The notes: a model not told the origin generated them from the letters alone. A stretch of 64,000 bases of DNA from Mesorhizobium sp. (GCA_004020875.1 SAPZ01000019.1:62001-126000), one strand, 5' to 3'; positions 9,516-19,532 are shown, counted from the first letter of the stretch. Program-made: numbers and translations.

Positions 9516-11086
9516 CGTCCGGCCATCCGCTTCGACTGGACGTAGAGCCACCAGGTCATCGGCAACGACATCGCCACCATGATCAGCGCGTAAGGGGCGG
9601 CGGAGGCGTAGTCGATCTCACCGCTGTATGACCAGAAGGCCATAGCCAGGGTGCGGGTACCGTTGGGCGCAAGCATCTGGGTGGCGGTGAGCTCGTTGGT
9701 GATGCCGAGGGCCACCATCGCCATGCCGGCCGCGGCGCCCGGCGCCGACAGGCGGATGGTTGTCGCCCACAGCGCCTTGACCGGCGGCCGGCCGAGGCTG
9801 GAAGCGGCGCGCTCCAGCTCCACCGGAGCCTGCGCGATCGATGCGCGCAAGCTTATCAGCGCGCGCGGCAGGAACATCAGCGCATAGCCGAACAGGATGG
9901 TGAACAGTGTCTGGTAGAGCGGCAGCGCGACGCGCACGGTGATCGTCACCAGCGCCAGCGCAACGACCACCCCCGGCAGGGCGCCGACGATGTAGTTGCA
10001 GCCCTCGAGCAGGCGCTGCAGCCGTCCCGGCGCGCGGATCGAGATCCAGGCCATCGGCATGGCGGCAACGGTTGCAAGCATGGCACCGACGATAGCAAGG
10101 AACAGCGTCTGACCGAGCGCTAGGCTGATCTCGTCCCAGCGCCAGACATCCGCGCCTCCCGCCAGCAACCAGCGGCCGACGGTGACGAAGGGGACGCCGA
10201 GCGACAGCAGCGCGGTGCCCGCGGGCAAGAACAGGCAGGCCGGCGTGGCGCGGCCAAGCCGGGCGCGCTGCTGCTTGCGCGCGGCGCCGGAACCGACGCG
10301 CGCATAGCGCTCCTCGCCGCGCACCGTCACCTCGAGAGCGAGCAGGAAAAGGCAGCAAGCCACCAGCACGGCGGCCAGCATGTTCGCGGCCGGGCCGTTG
10401 AAGGTCGACTGGAACTGGTCGACGATCGCGGTGGTGAACGTGTCGAAGCGGATGAAGACAAAGAGGCCGTATTCGGCGAGCAGATGCAGGCCGACCAATA
10501 GCGAGCCGCCGCAGATGGCGAGCCTCAACTGCGGCAGGACGACGCGCGCGAAAACCCGCCACGGACCGAGGCCAAGCGCCGCCGCCGCATCCTCCAGCGC
10601 CGGGTCGAGACGGCGCAACGCGGCGGAGATCGGCAGATAGAGGAACGGGAAATAGGCGATGACGGAGACAAGCACGCCGGCCCATAGCCCGTGCAGGCCC
10701 GGAACGAAGCTGATCCAGGCATAGGAGTGCACGAACGCAGGGATGGCGAGCGGCGCCACCGACAGCCACGACCACAGCCGATTGCCCGGCAGGTCGCTGC
10801 GTTCCGTCAGCCAAGCCAGCGCCACCGACAGCGTGATGGCGATCGGCACGGTGATGATAACGAGGAGCACGGTGTTGATCAGCAACTCGCCGACGCGCGG
10901 GCGGAAGATCAGGGCCACCACCGTATCCCCGCCGGTCTGCATCGCGATCCAGACGATGAAGGCGAGAGGCAGCAGCGCGATCAGCGAGATCAGAGCCGCG
11001 GCGAGCATGATCCACGACATGGCCCGGCGCTTCTTCATTCCGGCCGCCGGCAGCGCGGAAGGCGTGAGGTGGATCGCGGACGCCAT
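9512..11086 (-). CDS. fbpB: Ferric iron ABC transporter permease (double-length, FbpB type)
   Basis: About 524 aa, with two tandem permease halves of about six spans each. It is the fused architecture typical of FbpB, in which one gene supplies both membrane halves. EAA-type loops occur in each half (LEDAAAALGLGPWRVFARVV and LERAASSLGRPPVKALW). The start is uncertain: 11086 (MASAIHLTP), 11038 (MKKRRAMSW) or TTG at 11140. The gap from fbpA holds a terminator-like hairpin. Confidence 0.88.
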   Translation of the reverse strand: MASAIHLTPSALPAAGMKKRRAMSWIMLAAALISLIALLPLAFIVWIAMQTGGDTVVALIFRPRVGELLINTVLLVIITVPIAITLSVALAWLTERSDLPGNRLWSWLSVAPLAIPAFVHSYAWISFVPGLHGLWAGVLVSVIAYFPFLYLPISAALRRLDPALEDAAAALGLGPWRVFARVVLPQLRLAICGGSLLVGLHLLAEYGLFVFIRFDTFTTAIVDQFQSTFNGPAANMLAAVLVACCLFLLALEVTVRGEERYARVGSGAARKQQRARLGRATPACLFLPAGTALLSLGVPFVTVGRWLLAGGADVWRWDEISLALGQTLFLAIVGAMLATVAAMPMAWISIRAPGRLQRLLEGCNYIVGALPGVVVALALVTITVRVALPLYQTLFTILFGYALMFLPRALISLRASIAQAPVELERAASSLGRPPVKALWATTIRLSAPGAAAGMAMVALGITNELTATQMLAPNGTRTLAMAFWSYSGEIDYASAAPYALIMVAMSLPMTWWLYVQSKRMAGR

Positions 11087-11170
11087 CAGTCGGAATAGGT
11101 CGCCTGGAAGCGACGTGATGAACCGCGGACGCGGCCGCAAACGCAGATGATCGTCATCGACGAGGCCATC

Positions 11171-11214
11171 TCCAAAACAAAAGCGCTCCCACGGAAGCGA
11201 GTTCCCGCGGGAGC
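11171..11214 (-). terminator. Hairpin plus T-rich tract between fbpA and fbpB
   Basis: On the minus strand a 10-base stem (11205-11214 with 11185-11194, one mismatch) is followed by CTTTTGTTTT. This has the form of an intrinsic terminator. Placed after fbpA and before fbpB, it should let the binding protein be made in excess while partial read-through serves the permease and ATPase. Confidence 0.72.
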
Positions 11215-11246
11215 ACGGTCGTTTGCCCTTTTAGGACGAACGGGAA

Positions 11247-12251
11247 CTAAAGCAAGCCAGCTTGCGTCATCAGGTCGATGACCTTCTTGGAATTCAGCGT
11301 CGCCGGATCGATTTTCGGCGCCTGCAGGTCGGCCAGCGGCACCAGCTTCGGGTTGGACTGTGCATCCTTGCCGACCGCATATTCATATGACGTGCCCGTC
11401 TTCAGCACGTCCTGGCCGCCCTTGCCGGTCACCCATTTCAGGAACGCCTGGGCTTCCTTCTGATGCTTGCTGGAAGCCAGCACGCCGCCGCCCGACACTG
11501 AGACGAAGGCGCCCGGGTCCTGGTTCTTGAAGTAATGCAGGCCGACATTCTTGCTGTTCTCGCCGGTCTTGGCCTGATCGCCGAACCAGTAATAGTGGTA
11601 GATCACGCCCCCATCGATCTCTCCGGCATTGACCGCCTTCATGACAGTGCTGTTGCCCTTGTAGGCGGTGAAATTCTCCTTCATCGCCTTCAGCCAGTCG
11701 GCGGTGGCGGCCTCGCCCTTAACCTGGAGCAGGGCGCTGACGATGGCCTGGAAGTCGGCCCCGGAGGGCGAGGCGGCCCAGCGACCTTTCCAGCTCGGAT
11801 CGGCGAGGTCCAGCAGCGACTTGGGCAACTGGTCTTGCTTTAGCTTGTCCTGGTTGTAGGCAAATACCGTGCTGCGGGCGGCGACGCCTACCCACTTGCC
11901 GCTGGACGGCTGGTATTCTTGGGGAACCTGGGCGAGGGTGCCGGCGTCGACCGGGGCGAACAGGCCGGCCGCCTCGACAAGCGCCATCGCCGGCGAATTC
12001 TCGGTCAGGAAGACGTCGGCCGGCGAGGCCGCGCCCTCCGCGACGATCTGATTGGAGAAATCGCTGTCGCCGCCATTCCGCAGTGTCACCTTGATGCCGG
12101 TTTCCTTGGTGAAGCCTGCAGCCCATTCCTTGGCGAGGCTCTCATGCTGCGCGTTGTAGACGACGATGCCCTGATCCTCTGCCATGGCCGGGCCGGCGAT
12201 CACGCCGAGCGCCATCGCGGCGCCGGCGAGCGTGGAAAGGGCAATCTTCAT
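11247..12251 (-). CDS. fbpA: Ferric iron ABC transporter periplasmic binding protein
   Basis: A 334-residue protein with a Sec signal peptide (cleavage near AGPAMA-ED, residues 22-25) and the class of fold used by FbpA/AfuA. The block VVYNAQHESLAKEWAAGF and the tyrosine cluster IYHYYWFGD, which supplies iron-coordinating Tyr residues in the family, are visible. An AAGGAC site precedes the ATG. It is first in the operon fbpA-fbpB-fbpC. Confidence 0.9.
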   Translation of the reverse strand: MKIALSTLAGAAMALGVIAGPAMAEDQGIVVYNAQHESLAKEWAAGFTKETGIKVTLRNGGDSDFSNQIVAEGAASPADVFLTENSPAMALVEAAGLFAPVDAGTLAQVPQEYQPSSGKWVGVAARSTVFAYNQDKLKQDQLPKSLLDLADPSWKGRWAASPSGADFQAIVSALLQVKGEAATADWLKAMKENFTAYKGNSTVMKAVNAGEIDGGVIYHYYWFGDQAKTGENSKNVGLHYFKNQDPGAFVSVSGGGVLASSKHQKEAQAFLKWVTGKGGQDVLKTGTSYEYAVGKDAQSNPKLVPLADLQAPKIDPATLNSKKVIDLMTQAGLL

Positions 12252-12300
12252 AGGGCATCGTCCTTAAATCTGGAGACAGGGGTCAATCGGATCGCACCTA

Positions 12301-12315
12301 TCAATACCTGATTGA
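12301..12315. promoter_or_regulatory. Small inverted repeat upstream of fbpA
   Basis: TCAAT and ATTGA flank 5 bases, about 50 bases upstream of the fbpA start. The position suits an operator for an iron-dependent regulator, but it does not match a full RirA or Irr site that I recognise. This is a weak candidate. Confidence 0.35.
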
Positions 12316-12412
12316 GAAAGTCAACATTGCGGGCAGCTTCAATCCGTCGCCATGCCCAGCAAACTTTCGTGATTTACCGGCAGTTTGGCTTGGACATTAT
12401 TTCGCCGGCCAC

Positions 12413-12438
12413 GTAACAAACCAGGGCCGAGATGCGAA
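12413..12438 (+). promoter_or_regulatory. ECF (SigF-type) promoter upstream of the sigma factor gene
   Basis: GTAACA (12413-12418), a 16-base spacer and CGAA (12435-12438). From memory, the promoter consensus of Caulobacter SigF, whose anti-sigma factor is NrsF, is GTAACC-N16-CGAA. This site differs by one base and has the exact spacing. It lies about 20 bases before the GTG start of the sigma gene, as expected for autoregulation. Confidence 0.75.
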
Positions 12439-12456
12439 CTTCGGGGGTGAACTCTT

Positions 12457-12993
12457 GTGACCGGCAAGGACGAGGCAGAGCTCTCCGGGCTGCTTAGGGC
12501 CGCGATCGCGGGAGACGAAAGGGCTTATGCCGACTTTCTGCACCGTATCGCCGCCCTCGTTCGCGGTTTTGTCCGGCGCAAGGTCGTACAGGGCGGGGTC
12601 GACCCCGAGGACGTCGTGCAGGAAACCTTGCTGGCCATTCATGTGAAACGCCACACCTGGCGGTCGGACGCGCCGGTGTTGCCCTGGGTCTTCGCGATCG
12701 CCCGCTTCAAGCTTATCGACGCGTTTCGCCGGCGAGGGCGCCGCATCGAGGTCGAGATCGACGAGATCGCCGAGACCTTCGCCGAGCCGGAGACGGAGAC
12801 GGTCAGCGAGCGCGACATCAACCGGGCGCTCGAGGGACTGCCGCCGACGCAGCGTTCGGTCGTCTCGTCAATCTCGGTCGACGGCCATTCGATCGGCGAG
12901 ACCGCCGCCAAGCTCGGCGTCAGCGAAACGGCGGTGCGCGTGTCGTTACATCGGGGCCTCGCCGCGATCGCCAAGAGGTTTGGACGACAGTGA
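12457..12993 (+). CDS. sigF: ECF RNA polymerase sigma factor, SigF type
   Basis: A 178-residue sigma-70-family factor with region 2 (DPEDVVQETLLAIHVKRHTW and WVFAIARFKLIDAFRR, residues 48-95) and region 4 (LPPTQRSVV through the helix-turn-helix SIGETAAKLGVSETAVRVSL, residues 128-168). Domains sigma 1.1 and 3 are absent, as in all ECF factors. Start codon GTG. It is followed one base later by an NrsF homologue, the known partner of SigF-type factors that respond to metal or oxidative stress in Caulobacter. The stress sensed here is not shown by the sequence. Confidence 0.9.
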   Translation: MTGKDEAELSGLLRAAIAGDERAYADFLHRIAALVRGFVRRKVVQGGVDPEDVVQETLLAIHVKRHTWRSDAPVLPWVFAIARFKLIDAFRRRGRRIEVEIDEIAETFAEPETETVSERDINRALEGLPPTQRSVVSSISVDGHSIGETAAKLGVSETAVRVSLHRGLAAIAKRFGRQ

Positions 12994-12994
12994 C

Positions 12995-13633
12995 ATGAGG
13001 ACAGAGGATCTCATCAAGGCGCTCGACGCCGACGCCCGCGGCAAGGCGATGCCGATGGGCAAAGCATGGTGGCTGGCGGTCGGCGTGGCGGCGGTGATCG
13101 CGGCAGCCGTGTTCTTTACGACCATCGGGCCGCGTCCCGACTTTATGCCGGCCATGCATACGATGCGTTTCATGTCGAAATTCGTGTTCACGCTGGTGCT
13201 TGCGGTCAGCGCCTTCGCGCTGATCCGCGCGCTGTCTATGCCGGGTGCCTCGACCAGGCGGGCGATGGCATGGATGGTTGCCGCGCCGCTTCTGGTCGTG
13301 CTGGCGGTGGTTCTGGAGCTTTTCGCCATACCCCAGGCTGACTGGGGCAGGCGGCTCATCGGCTCGAACATGATGATCTGCATGACTTTCATCCCGCTGA
13401 TCGGCGTTGGTCCGCTGGCAATCTTCCTCGGCATGCTGCGCTACGGCGCGCCGACGCGCCCCGTGCTCGCGGGCGCCGTCGCCGGCCTGCTCGCCGGGGG
13501 GCTCGCCGCAACCTTCTATGCCGCGCATTGTTTCGACGATTCCCCGCTTTTCGTCGCCACCTGGTACACGATCGCGATCGCCTTACTCGCGCTGCTCGGA
13601 GCCATCGGCGGTCGGCTTTTCGTGCGCTGGTAG
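12995..13633 (+). CDS. nrsF: NrsF-type (DUF1109) membrane anti-sigma factor
   Basis: A 212-residue protein with a short cytoplasmic N-terminus (MRTEDLIKALDADARG) and six hydrophobic segments, the layout of DUF1109/NrsF. Members hold the neighbouring ECF sigma factor inactive at the inner membrane, and conserved cysteines are thought to sense stress. Two cysteines are visible (MICMTF and AAHCFDD). The start ATG lies one base after the sigma stop codon, so the two are cotranscribed and coupled. Confidence 0.88.
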   Translation: MRTEDLIKALDADARGKAMPMGKAWWLAVGVAAVIAAAVFFTTIGPRPDFMPAMHTMRFMSKFVFTLVLAVSAFALIRALSMPGASTRRAMAWMVAAPLLVVLAVVLELFAIPQADWGRRLIGSNMMICMTFIPLIGVGPLAIFLGMLRYGAPTRPVLAGAVAGLLAGGLAATFYAAHCFDDSPLFVATWYTIAIALLALLGAIGGRLFVRW

Positions 13634-13783
13634 CCCGCTGGGTGGTTTCGAAACATTCCCTTAATCATGCCGAAAATTGTTTGCCGGTTAGCGGAGCGAT
13701 CGCCATCATCTGCGCAACCATTCCTTAAAGCCGATCCGCCAGGGTTGTGGCACGTACAGTTGCGTGTTGGGGTGGATCGCATC

Positions 13784-15745
13784 GTGGCGTGGTTGAACTG
13801 GAAAGGGCTTCGCGCCGACAGGCACGCCGCGCAGGGGCTGCTGGCGGTCGGCCTGGTTGCCACCGACGTATCGATCCTGCTGCCGCGCCTCGAGTTCGGC
13901 GCCGGCGCGCTGCGGCTCTGCCTGCAAATTTCCGTGGCCATCACCGCCGCGACGCTGTTCCTGTCGGCGCTGTTCATCCATCGCATCGTTGATGACCGCC
14001 GGCAGATCGCCGAGAGCGAGCAGCGCTTCCGCCGCGCCATGGAGGATTCGGCGATCGGCGTCGCCATCGTCGGCCTAGACGGTCGCATCCAGCAGGCCAA
14101 TCCAGCTTTCGCCGCGATGCTTGGCTACAGCCGTCCGGAGATCGAGGCGCTGTCCTTCCCGCAGATCACGCATCCCGACGATCTTTCGATCGGCAGTGAG
14201 ACGATGATGAATGTGCAGGAAGGCAGGATCAGCTCCTTCCATTTCGAAAAGCGCTACCTCAGGAAGGACGGGACTCCAGTCTGGGCGCAGCTCGCCGGCT
14301 CGGTCATCCTCGACGAGGACACCGGCAAGCCGCTGTATCTGGTGTCGCAAATCGAGGACGTCGACGCGCGCAAGCAAGCGGAGGCACGCATCGCCGAGGC
14401 GGAGACACGCTGGAACTTCGCGCTGACCAGTGCCGGACAGGGTATCTGGAGCCTCGATATGCGCAAAGGCGGCACGACTTATTCCGGAACCTGGGTGAAG
14501 ATGCTGGGATATGCCGATGGCGAACTCGACGGTGATCCCGACCGCTGGCTGACCATGATCCACCCCGACGATCGCGAACGCGTCGCCGAGGCGGATCGCG
14601 CGCATCTTGCCGGCGAGACGCCTTTTTTCGAAGCCGAATTCCGTATGCGGCACAAGGACGGGCATTGGGTCTGGATCCTCGACCGCGGCAAGATGATCGA
14701 GCGCGACGCCGAGGGCCGGGTGATCCGCGCCATCGGCAGCCTGACCGATATCACGCAGCGCAAGGAGGCCGAGGCGCGGCTGATGGTTTCGGCGGCGATG
14801 CTGGCCGACGAGAAGGAGCGTCTGAGGGTCACGCTGCAGTCGATCGGCGACGCGGTGATCTGCACCGATGCCGCCAACCGCATCACTTTCATGAACCCGG
14901 TCGCGGAAAAGCTCACCGGCGTTGACGTGGGCGAGGCCTTGGGAAAGGTGCTCGGCCATGTTTACTGGGCGGTCGACGAGGAAAGCGGGCGGAGGATCGG
15001 CCTGACGCGCCCTTCGGCGAGCGAGCAGCGTTCATGTGATCAGAACACGCGCGCGGTTCTCGTGCGGCGCGACGATACGCGCTGCAGCATCCGCCAGGTG
15101 GTGTCGCCGATCATGAACGACCGCGAGGAGTTCTGCGGCCTGGTCATCGTCTTCCAGGACTTCACCGACGCGCGCGCCCTGCAGCGTCAGCTGGCCTACG
15201 CAGCCGCCCATGATGCGCTGACCGGGCTTGCCAACCGTTCGAGCTTCATCCGCACCATGGAGGAACTGGTCGACCAATGCCGCCTTAATGGCGGCGAGCA
15301 CCAGTTCATGTTCGTCGATCTCGACCACTTCAAGGCCGTCAATGACACCGGCGGCCATGCCGCGGGCGATGCGCTGCTCAGGCGCGTGGCCGATACATTG
15401 CGCAGTGTGCTTGGCCCGGAAGATATCGTCGCGCGGCTCGGCGGCGACGAGTTCGCCATCATCCTCAAATCAGGCGCTGCTGCGCGCGGGCCGGTCGCGG
15501 CGCGCTCGATCATTGACGCCATCCGCAGCCTCAATTTCAGTTGGGACGGTCGCCCGCATTCGATCGGCGCCAGCATCGGGCTTGCGCCGATCCGCGCCGG
15601 TTGCGGCGAGGTGGACGAGATCATCGCCCGCGCCGATGCTGCCTGCTACGATGCCAAGGCGGCAGGCCGCGGCTGCGTTTCCGAGGCTCCCTATGAGGAT
15701 ATCAGGGACGACAGCGCGCCGGCTCCGCTCGCCGCTGCTTCCTGA
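13784..15745 (+). CDS. PAS-PAS-PAS-GGDEF diguanylate cyclase
   Basis: About 653 aa. Two hydrophobic N-terminal segments (LLAVGLVATDVSILLP and ISVAITAATLFLSALFI) are followed by three PAS/PAC modules and a C-terminal GGDEF domain. The active-site motif RLGGDEFAIIL (GGDEF at about residues 553-557) is intact, so it should make c-di-GMP. The inhibitory RxxD site five residues upstream is GPED, lacking the Arg, so product inhibition at this site is probably absent. The start is uncertain: GTG at 13784, or further upstream (13667). Confidence 0.88.
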   Translation: MAWLNWKGLRADRHAAQGLLAVGLVATDVSILLPRLEFGAGALRLCLQISVAITAATLFLSALFIHRIVDDRRQIAESEQRFRRAMEDSAIGVAIVGLDGRIQQANPAFAAMLGYSRPEIEALSFPQITHPDDLSIGSETMMNVQEGRISSFHFEKRYLRKDGTPVWAQLAGSVILDEDTGKPLYLVSQIEDVDARKQAEARIAEAETRWNFALTSAGQGIWSLDMRKGGTTYSGTWVKMLGYADGELDGDPDRWLTMIHPDDRERVAEADRAHLAGETPFFEAEFRMRHKDGHWVWILDRGKMIERDAEGRVIRAIGSLTDITQRKEAEARLMVSAAMLADEKERLRVTLQSIGDAVICTDAANRITFMNPVAEKLTGVDVGEALGKVLGHVYWAVDEESGRRIGLTRPSASEQRSCDQNTRAVLVRRDDTRCSIRQVVSPIMNDREEFCGLVIVFQDFTDARALQRQLAYAAAHDALTGLANRSSFIRTMEELVDQCRLNGGEHQFMFVDLDHFKAVNDTGGHAAGDALLRRVADTLRSVLGPEDIVARLGGDEFAIILKSGAAARGPVAARSIIDAIRSLNFSWDGRPHSIGASIGLAPIRAGCGEVDEIIARADAACYDAKAAGRGCVSEAPYEDIRDDSAPAPLAAAS

Positions 15746-15763
15746 TCGGAAGCCGCTCTGGAT

Positions 15764-16642
<879 letters not shown>

Positions 16643-16771
16643 TACCCCGATCCCGTCCGGAACGCCTGCACTCCTTGAAGCACAAAGACGCTCCTGCTTG
16701 TTTTGTCTCCCGCAATCCGGATGCGAAACCGCCGGATTGGCTCCGGGCCTTGATGGCCCGCTTTTTGTGCA

Positions 16772-16815
16772 GTGCAAACTAAAAGGGCGGGGCGACTTCG
16801 TCTACCCCACCCTTT
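16772..16815 (-). terminator. Intrinsic terminator after etfA
   Basis: On the minus strand an 11-base stem (16805-16815 with 16782-16792, one mismatch) is followed by a T-rich tract (CTTTTAGTTT). It lies just past the etfA stop and separates etfBA from hbd. Confidence 0.78.
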
Positions 16816-16843
16816 GGATTTTAATATGCCAGAACGGACGGCG

Positions 16844-17773
16844 TCAAAGCGCCTTTTGCAGCTCCGGCAAAATGACGAAGAGATCGCCGACCAGGCCGTA
16901 GTCGGCAACCTGGAAGATCGGGGCTTCCTCGTCCTTGTTGATGGCGACGATGACCTTGGAGTCCTTCATGCCGGCCAGATGCTGGATGGCGCCGGAGATG
17001 CCGACGGCAATGTAGAGGTCGGGCGCAACCACCTTGCCGGTCTGGCCCACCTGCCAGTCGTTCGGTGCATAGCCGGCGTCGACCGCGGCGCGGGAGGCGC
17101 CAACCGCGGCGCCGAGCTTGTCGGCGACCGGCAGGATGACTTCCTGGAACTTCTCCGAGGAGCCGAGCGCGCGGCCGCCGGAGATGATGATCTTGGCCGA
17201 GGTCAGCTCCGGACGGTCATTCTCGGAAAGCTTGTTCTCGACGAAAGACGACAGGCCGGGATTGGCGGCGGCGCCGACTGTCTCGACCGAGGCCGAGCCC
17301 CCCTCGGGTGCCGCCGCGAAGGAAGCTGTGCGCACCGTGATGACCTTCTTGGCGTCGGTCGACTGGACTGTCTGGATGGCGTTGCCGGCATAGATCGGCC
17401 GCTTGAAAGTGTCGTGCGAGACCACTTCGATGATCTCGGAGACCTGGGCAACATCGAGCAGGGCAGCTATGCGCGGCGCGATGTTCTTGCCGGCGGACGT
17501 CGCCGGCGCGATGATCGTGTCGTAGCTGCCCGCAAGCGACACCACGAGCGCCGCGGTCGGCTCAGCGAGACGCTCGGAAAGTTCGTCGGCTTCGGCCAGC
17601 AGCACCTTGCGCACGCCCTTCAGCCTGGTGGCGGCATCGGCCGCGCCCTTGGCGCTCTTGCCGGCCACCAGCACGTCGACTTCCGCACCGATCTGCAGCG
17701 CCGCCGACAGCGCCTTGGCGGTCTGGTCGGAGAGGGTTGCGTTGTCATGTTCGGCGATGAGGAGAATTGCCAT
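16844..17773 (-). CDS. etfA: Electron transfer flavoprotein alpha subunit
   Basis: A 309-residue FAD-binding subunit that passes electrons from acyl-CoA and related dehydrogenases to ETF-quinone oxidoreductase. The C-terminal FAD signature region is intact: SGGRALGSSEKF, then YAPNDWQVGQTGKVVAPDLY and GISGAIQHLAGM. Length and N-terminus (MAILLIAEHDN) match the family. It follows etfB by 22 bases in one operon. Confidence 0.95.
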   Translation of the reverse strand: MAILLIAEHDNATLSDQTAKALSAALQIGAEVDVLVAGKSAKGAADAATRLKGVRKVLLAEADELSERLAEPTAALVVSLAGSYDTIIAPATSAGKNIAPRIAALLDVAQVSEIIEVVSHDTFKRPIYAGNAIQTVQSTDAKKVITVRTASFAAAPEGGSASVETVGAAANPGLSSFVENKLSENDRPELTSAKIIISGGRALGSSEKFQEVILPVADKLGAAVGASRAAVDAGYAPNDWQVGQTGKVVAPDLYIAVGISGAIQHLAGMKDSKVIVAINKDEEAPIFQVADYGLVGDLFVILPELQKAL

Positions 17774-17795
17774 TTCTTTGTCCTTTCCCGATCGC

Positions 17796-18545
17796 TTAGA
17801 GCACGCCGGCTTCGTTCTTGAGCTTCTCGACGAGCTCGGCCACCGACTTCACCTTGACCCCCGCCTTGCGGCCGCCGGGCTCCTCGGTCTTGATCACCTT
17901 GAGGCGCGGCTTGACGTCAGCGCCGAAGTCGGCCGGGCTCTTCTCGTCGAGCGGTTTCTTCTTGGCCTTCATGATGTTGGGCAGAGAGGCATAGCGCGGC
18001 TGGTTGAGGCGAAGGTCGGCGGTGACGATCGCAGGCATCTTCAGCTCGACGGTCTGCAGACCGCCGTCGACTTCCCGCGTCACCTTGGCCTTGTCCCCGG
18101 CGAGCTCGATCTTGGAAGCGAAGGTGCCCTGCGACCAGCCGAGGAGTGCGGCCAGCATCTGGCCGGTCTGGTTGGAATCGTCGTCGATCGCCTGCTTGCC
18201 GAGGATCACCAGGCCCGGCTTCTCGGCCTCGACCACGCCCTTCAGCACCTTGGCGACGCCGAGCGGCTCGGTCTGCTCGTCGGTCTTGACCAGGATGGCG
18301 CGGTCGGCGCCCATAGCGAGCGCGGTGCGCAGCGTCTCCTGCGCCTGCTGCGGGCCGACCGAGACGACAATGATCTCTTCCGCCTTGCCGGCTTCCTTAA
18401 TGCGGATCGCTTCCTCGACCGCGATCTCGTCGAACGGGTTCATCGCCATCTTGACGTTGGCAAGCTCGACGCCCAGTCCGTCGGCTTTCACCCGGACTTT
18501 GACGTTGGCATCCACAACCCGCTTCACGGGCACAAGGATCTTCAT
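17796..18545 (-). CDS. etfB: Electron transfer flavoprotein beta subunit
   Basis: A 249-residue subunit carrying AMP and part of the FAD pocket. The family opening MKILVPVKRVVDANVKVRV, the nucleotide-binding run GKQAIDDDSNQTGQMLAALL, and the recognition-loop segment ADLRLNQPRYASLPNIMKAKKKP (here in the range 190-215) are all recognisable. It pairs with EtfA directly downstream. Confidence 0.95.
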   Translation of the reverse strand: MKILVPVKRVVDANVKVRVKADGLGVELANVKMAMNPFDEIAVEEAIRIKEAGKAEEIIVVSVGPQQAQETLRTALAMGADRAILVKTDEQTEPLGVAKVLKGVVEAEKPGLVILGKQAIDDDSNQTGQMLAALLGWSQGTFASKIELAGDKAKVTREVDGGLQTVELKMPAIVTADLRLNQPRYASLPNIMKAKKKPLDEKSPADFGADVKPRLKVIKTEEPGGRKAGVKVKSVAELVEKLKNEAGVL

Positions 18546-18707
18546 TTTCCTGTCACCTCTCCTGAGATAGTCGGGGCGCTATAGCAGCGTACGCCCTGTC
18601 AGAGTTGTCGAAAGCCGACATTACGGGCGGAATATCCGCCCAGCGGTGCCGTTTCCGTAGTGGTGGCAAATCCGCGCGTCAATATCCCATGGCGCACCCA
18701 AATCGGT

Positions 18708-19511
18708 TCAGTCGCGAGGCGTTGCTGCTCCACGGCCCCATTGCGACCGCGCGGGGGCGCCGTCGCTCGCGGCGGGCTCGACGGGGACAGGCGGCCGCTG
18801 GATGTTCGGCGTCGGGTCCGGCTCGCCGTCAGCACCGGCCAGCAGCGGCACGCCGCGGCTGCGCAGCACCAGGACCAGGATCGATCCGGCGATGATGCCG
18901 CCGATATGGCAGGCCCAGGAAATCTGGTCCTCGCCGCCGGCGGCAAACATCACGATCTGGAACAAGATCCAGAGGATCAGCGGGATGAAGGCCGGAATGC
19001 GCAAGGGGATGCGGGCAAAGGCCAGCACCCAGACTTTCACGCGAGGGTAGAGGATCAAATAAGCGGTGACGACGCCGGCAATGGCGCCTGAGGCGCCGAT
19101 CAGCGGCACCTGCGAATCCGAGGCCACCAGCCCCTGGAAGAAAGCGCCGGCGACAGCGCAAGCCAGGTAGAAGATCAGGTAGCGGATGTGGCCGAGCGCA
19201 TCCTCGACATTGTCGCCGAACACCCACAGGAACAGCATGTTGCCGCCGAGATGGAAAATGTCGGCATGCAGGAAGCAATAGGTAAGATAGCTGAGGTTTT
19301 CGGGGATGACGACGAATTCAGGCGACAGCTCGACCTTGTCGTGGACCACCGAGGGGATGAAGCCGAGACCGAGAACCGCGGCATTGGTGAAGTTCTCGCC
19401 GCCAAGCGTGGTCGCCAGATAGACCAGCGCATTCACCACGATCAGACCGATCGTCACATATTGCAGGCGGATGTGGCGCAGCCTGTTGGTGTCGTAAAGC
19501 GGGATGAACAT
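18708..19511 (-). CDS. Rhomboid-family intramembrane serine protease
   Basis: A 267-residue protein with six to seven membrane spans. Catalytic Ser sits in IGASGAIAGV (GxSG) and catalytic His in WACHIGGIIAG; the HxxxxHxxxN-type element FLHADIFHLGGN in the second span is intact. It should cleave single-span substrates within the membrane. The proline-rich C-terminal tail of about 35 residues looks disordered. Substrate unknown. It lies 21 bases downstream of the adenosyltransferase gene. Confidence 0.9.
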   Translation of the reverse strand: MFIPLYDTNRLRHIRLQYVTIGLIVVNALVYLATTLGGENFTNAAVLGLGFIPSVVHDKVELSPEFVVIPENLSYLTYCFLHADIFHLGGNMLFLWVFGDNVEDALGHIRYLIFYLACAVAGAFFQGLVASDSQVPLIGASGAIAGVVTAYLILYPRVKVWVLAFARIPLRIPAFIPLILWILFQIVMFAAGGEDQISWACHIGGIIAGSILVLVLRSRGVPLLAGADGEPDPTPNIQRPPVPVEPAASDGAPARSQWGRGAATPRD

Positions 19512-19532
19512 CGGACCCTCCCGCCCCTGAAG

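Noticed and set aside
16745..16765. Plus-strand hairpin GGGCC/GGCCC followed by GCTTTTT
   Set aside because: It looks like a terminator, but no plus-strand gene ends nearby, and it lies in the leader region of hbd on the other strand.
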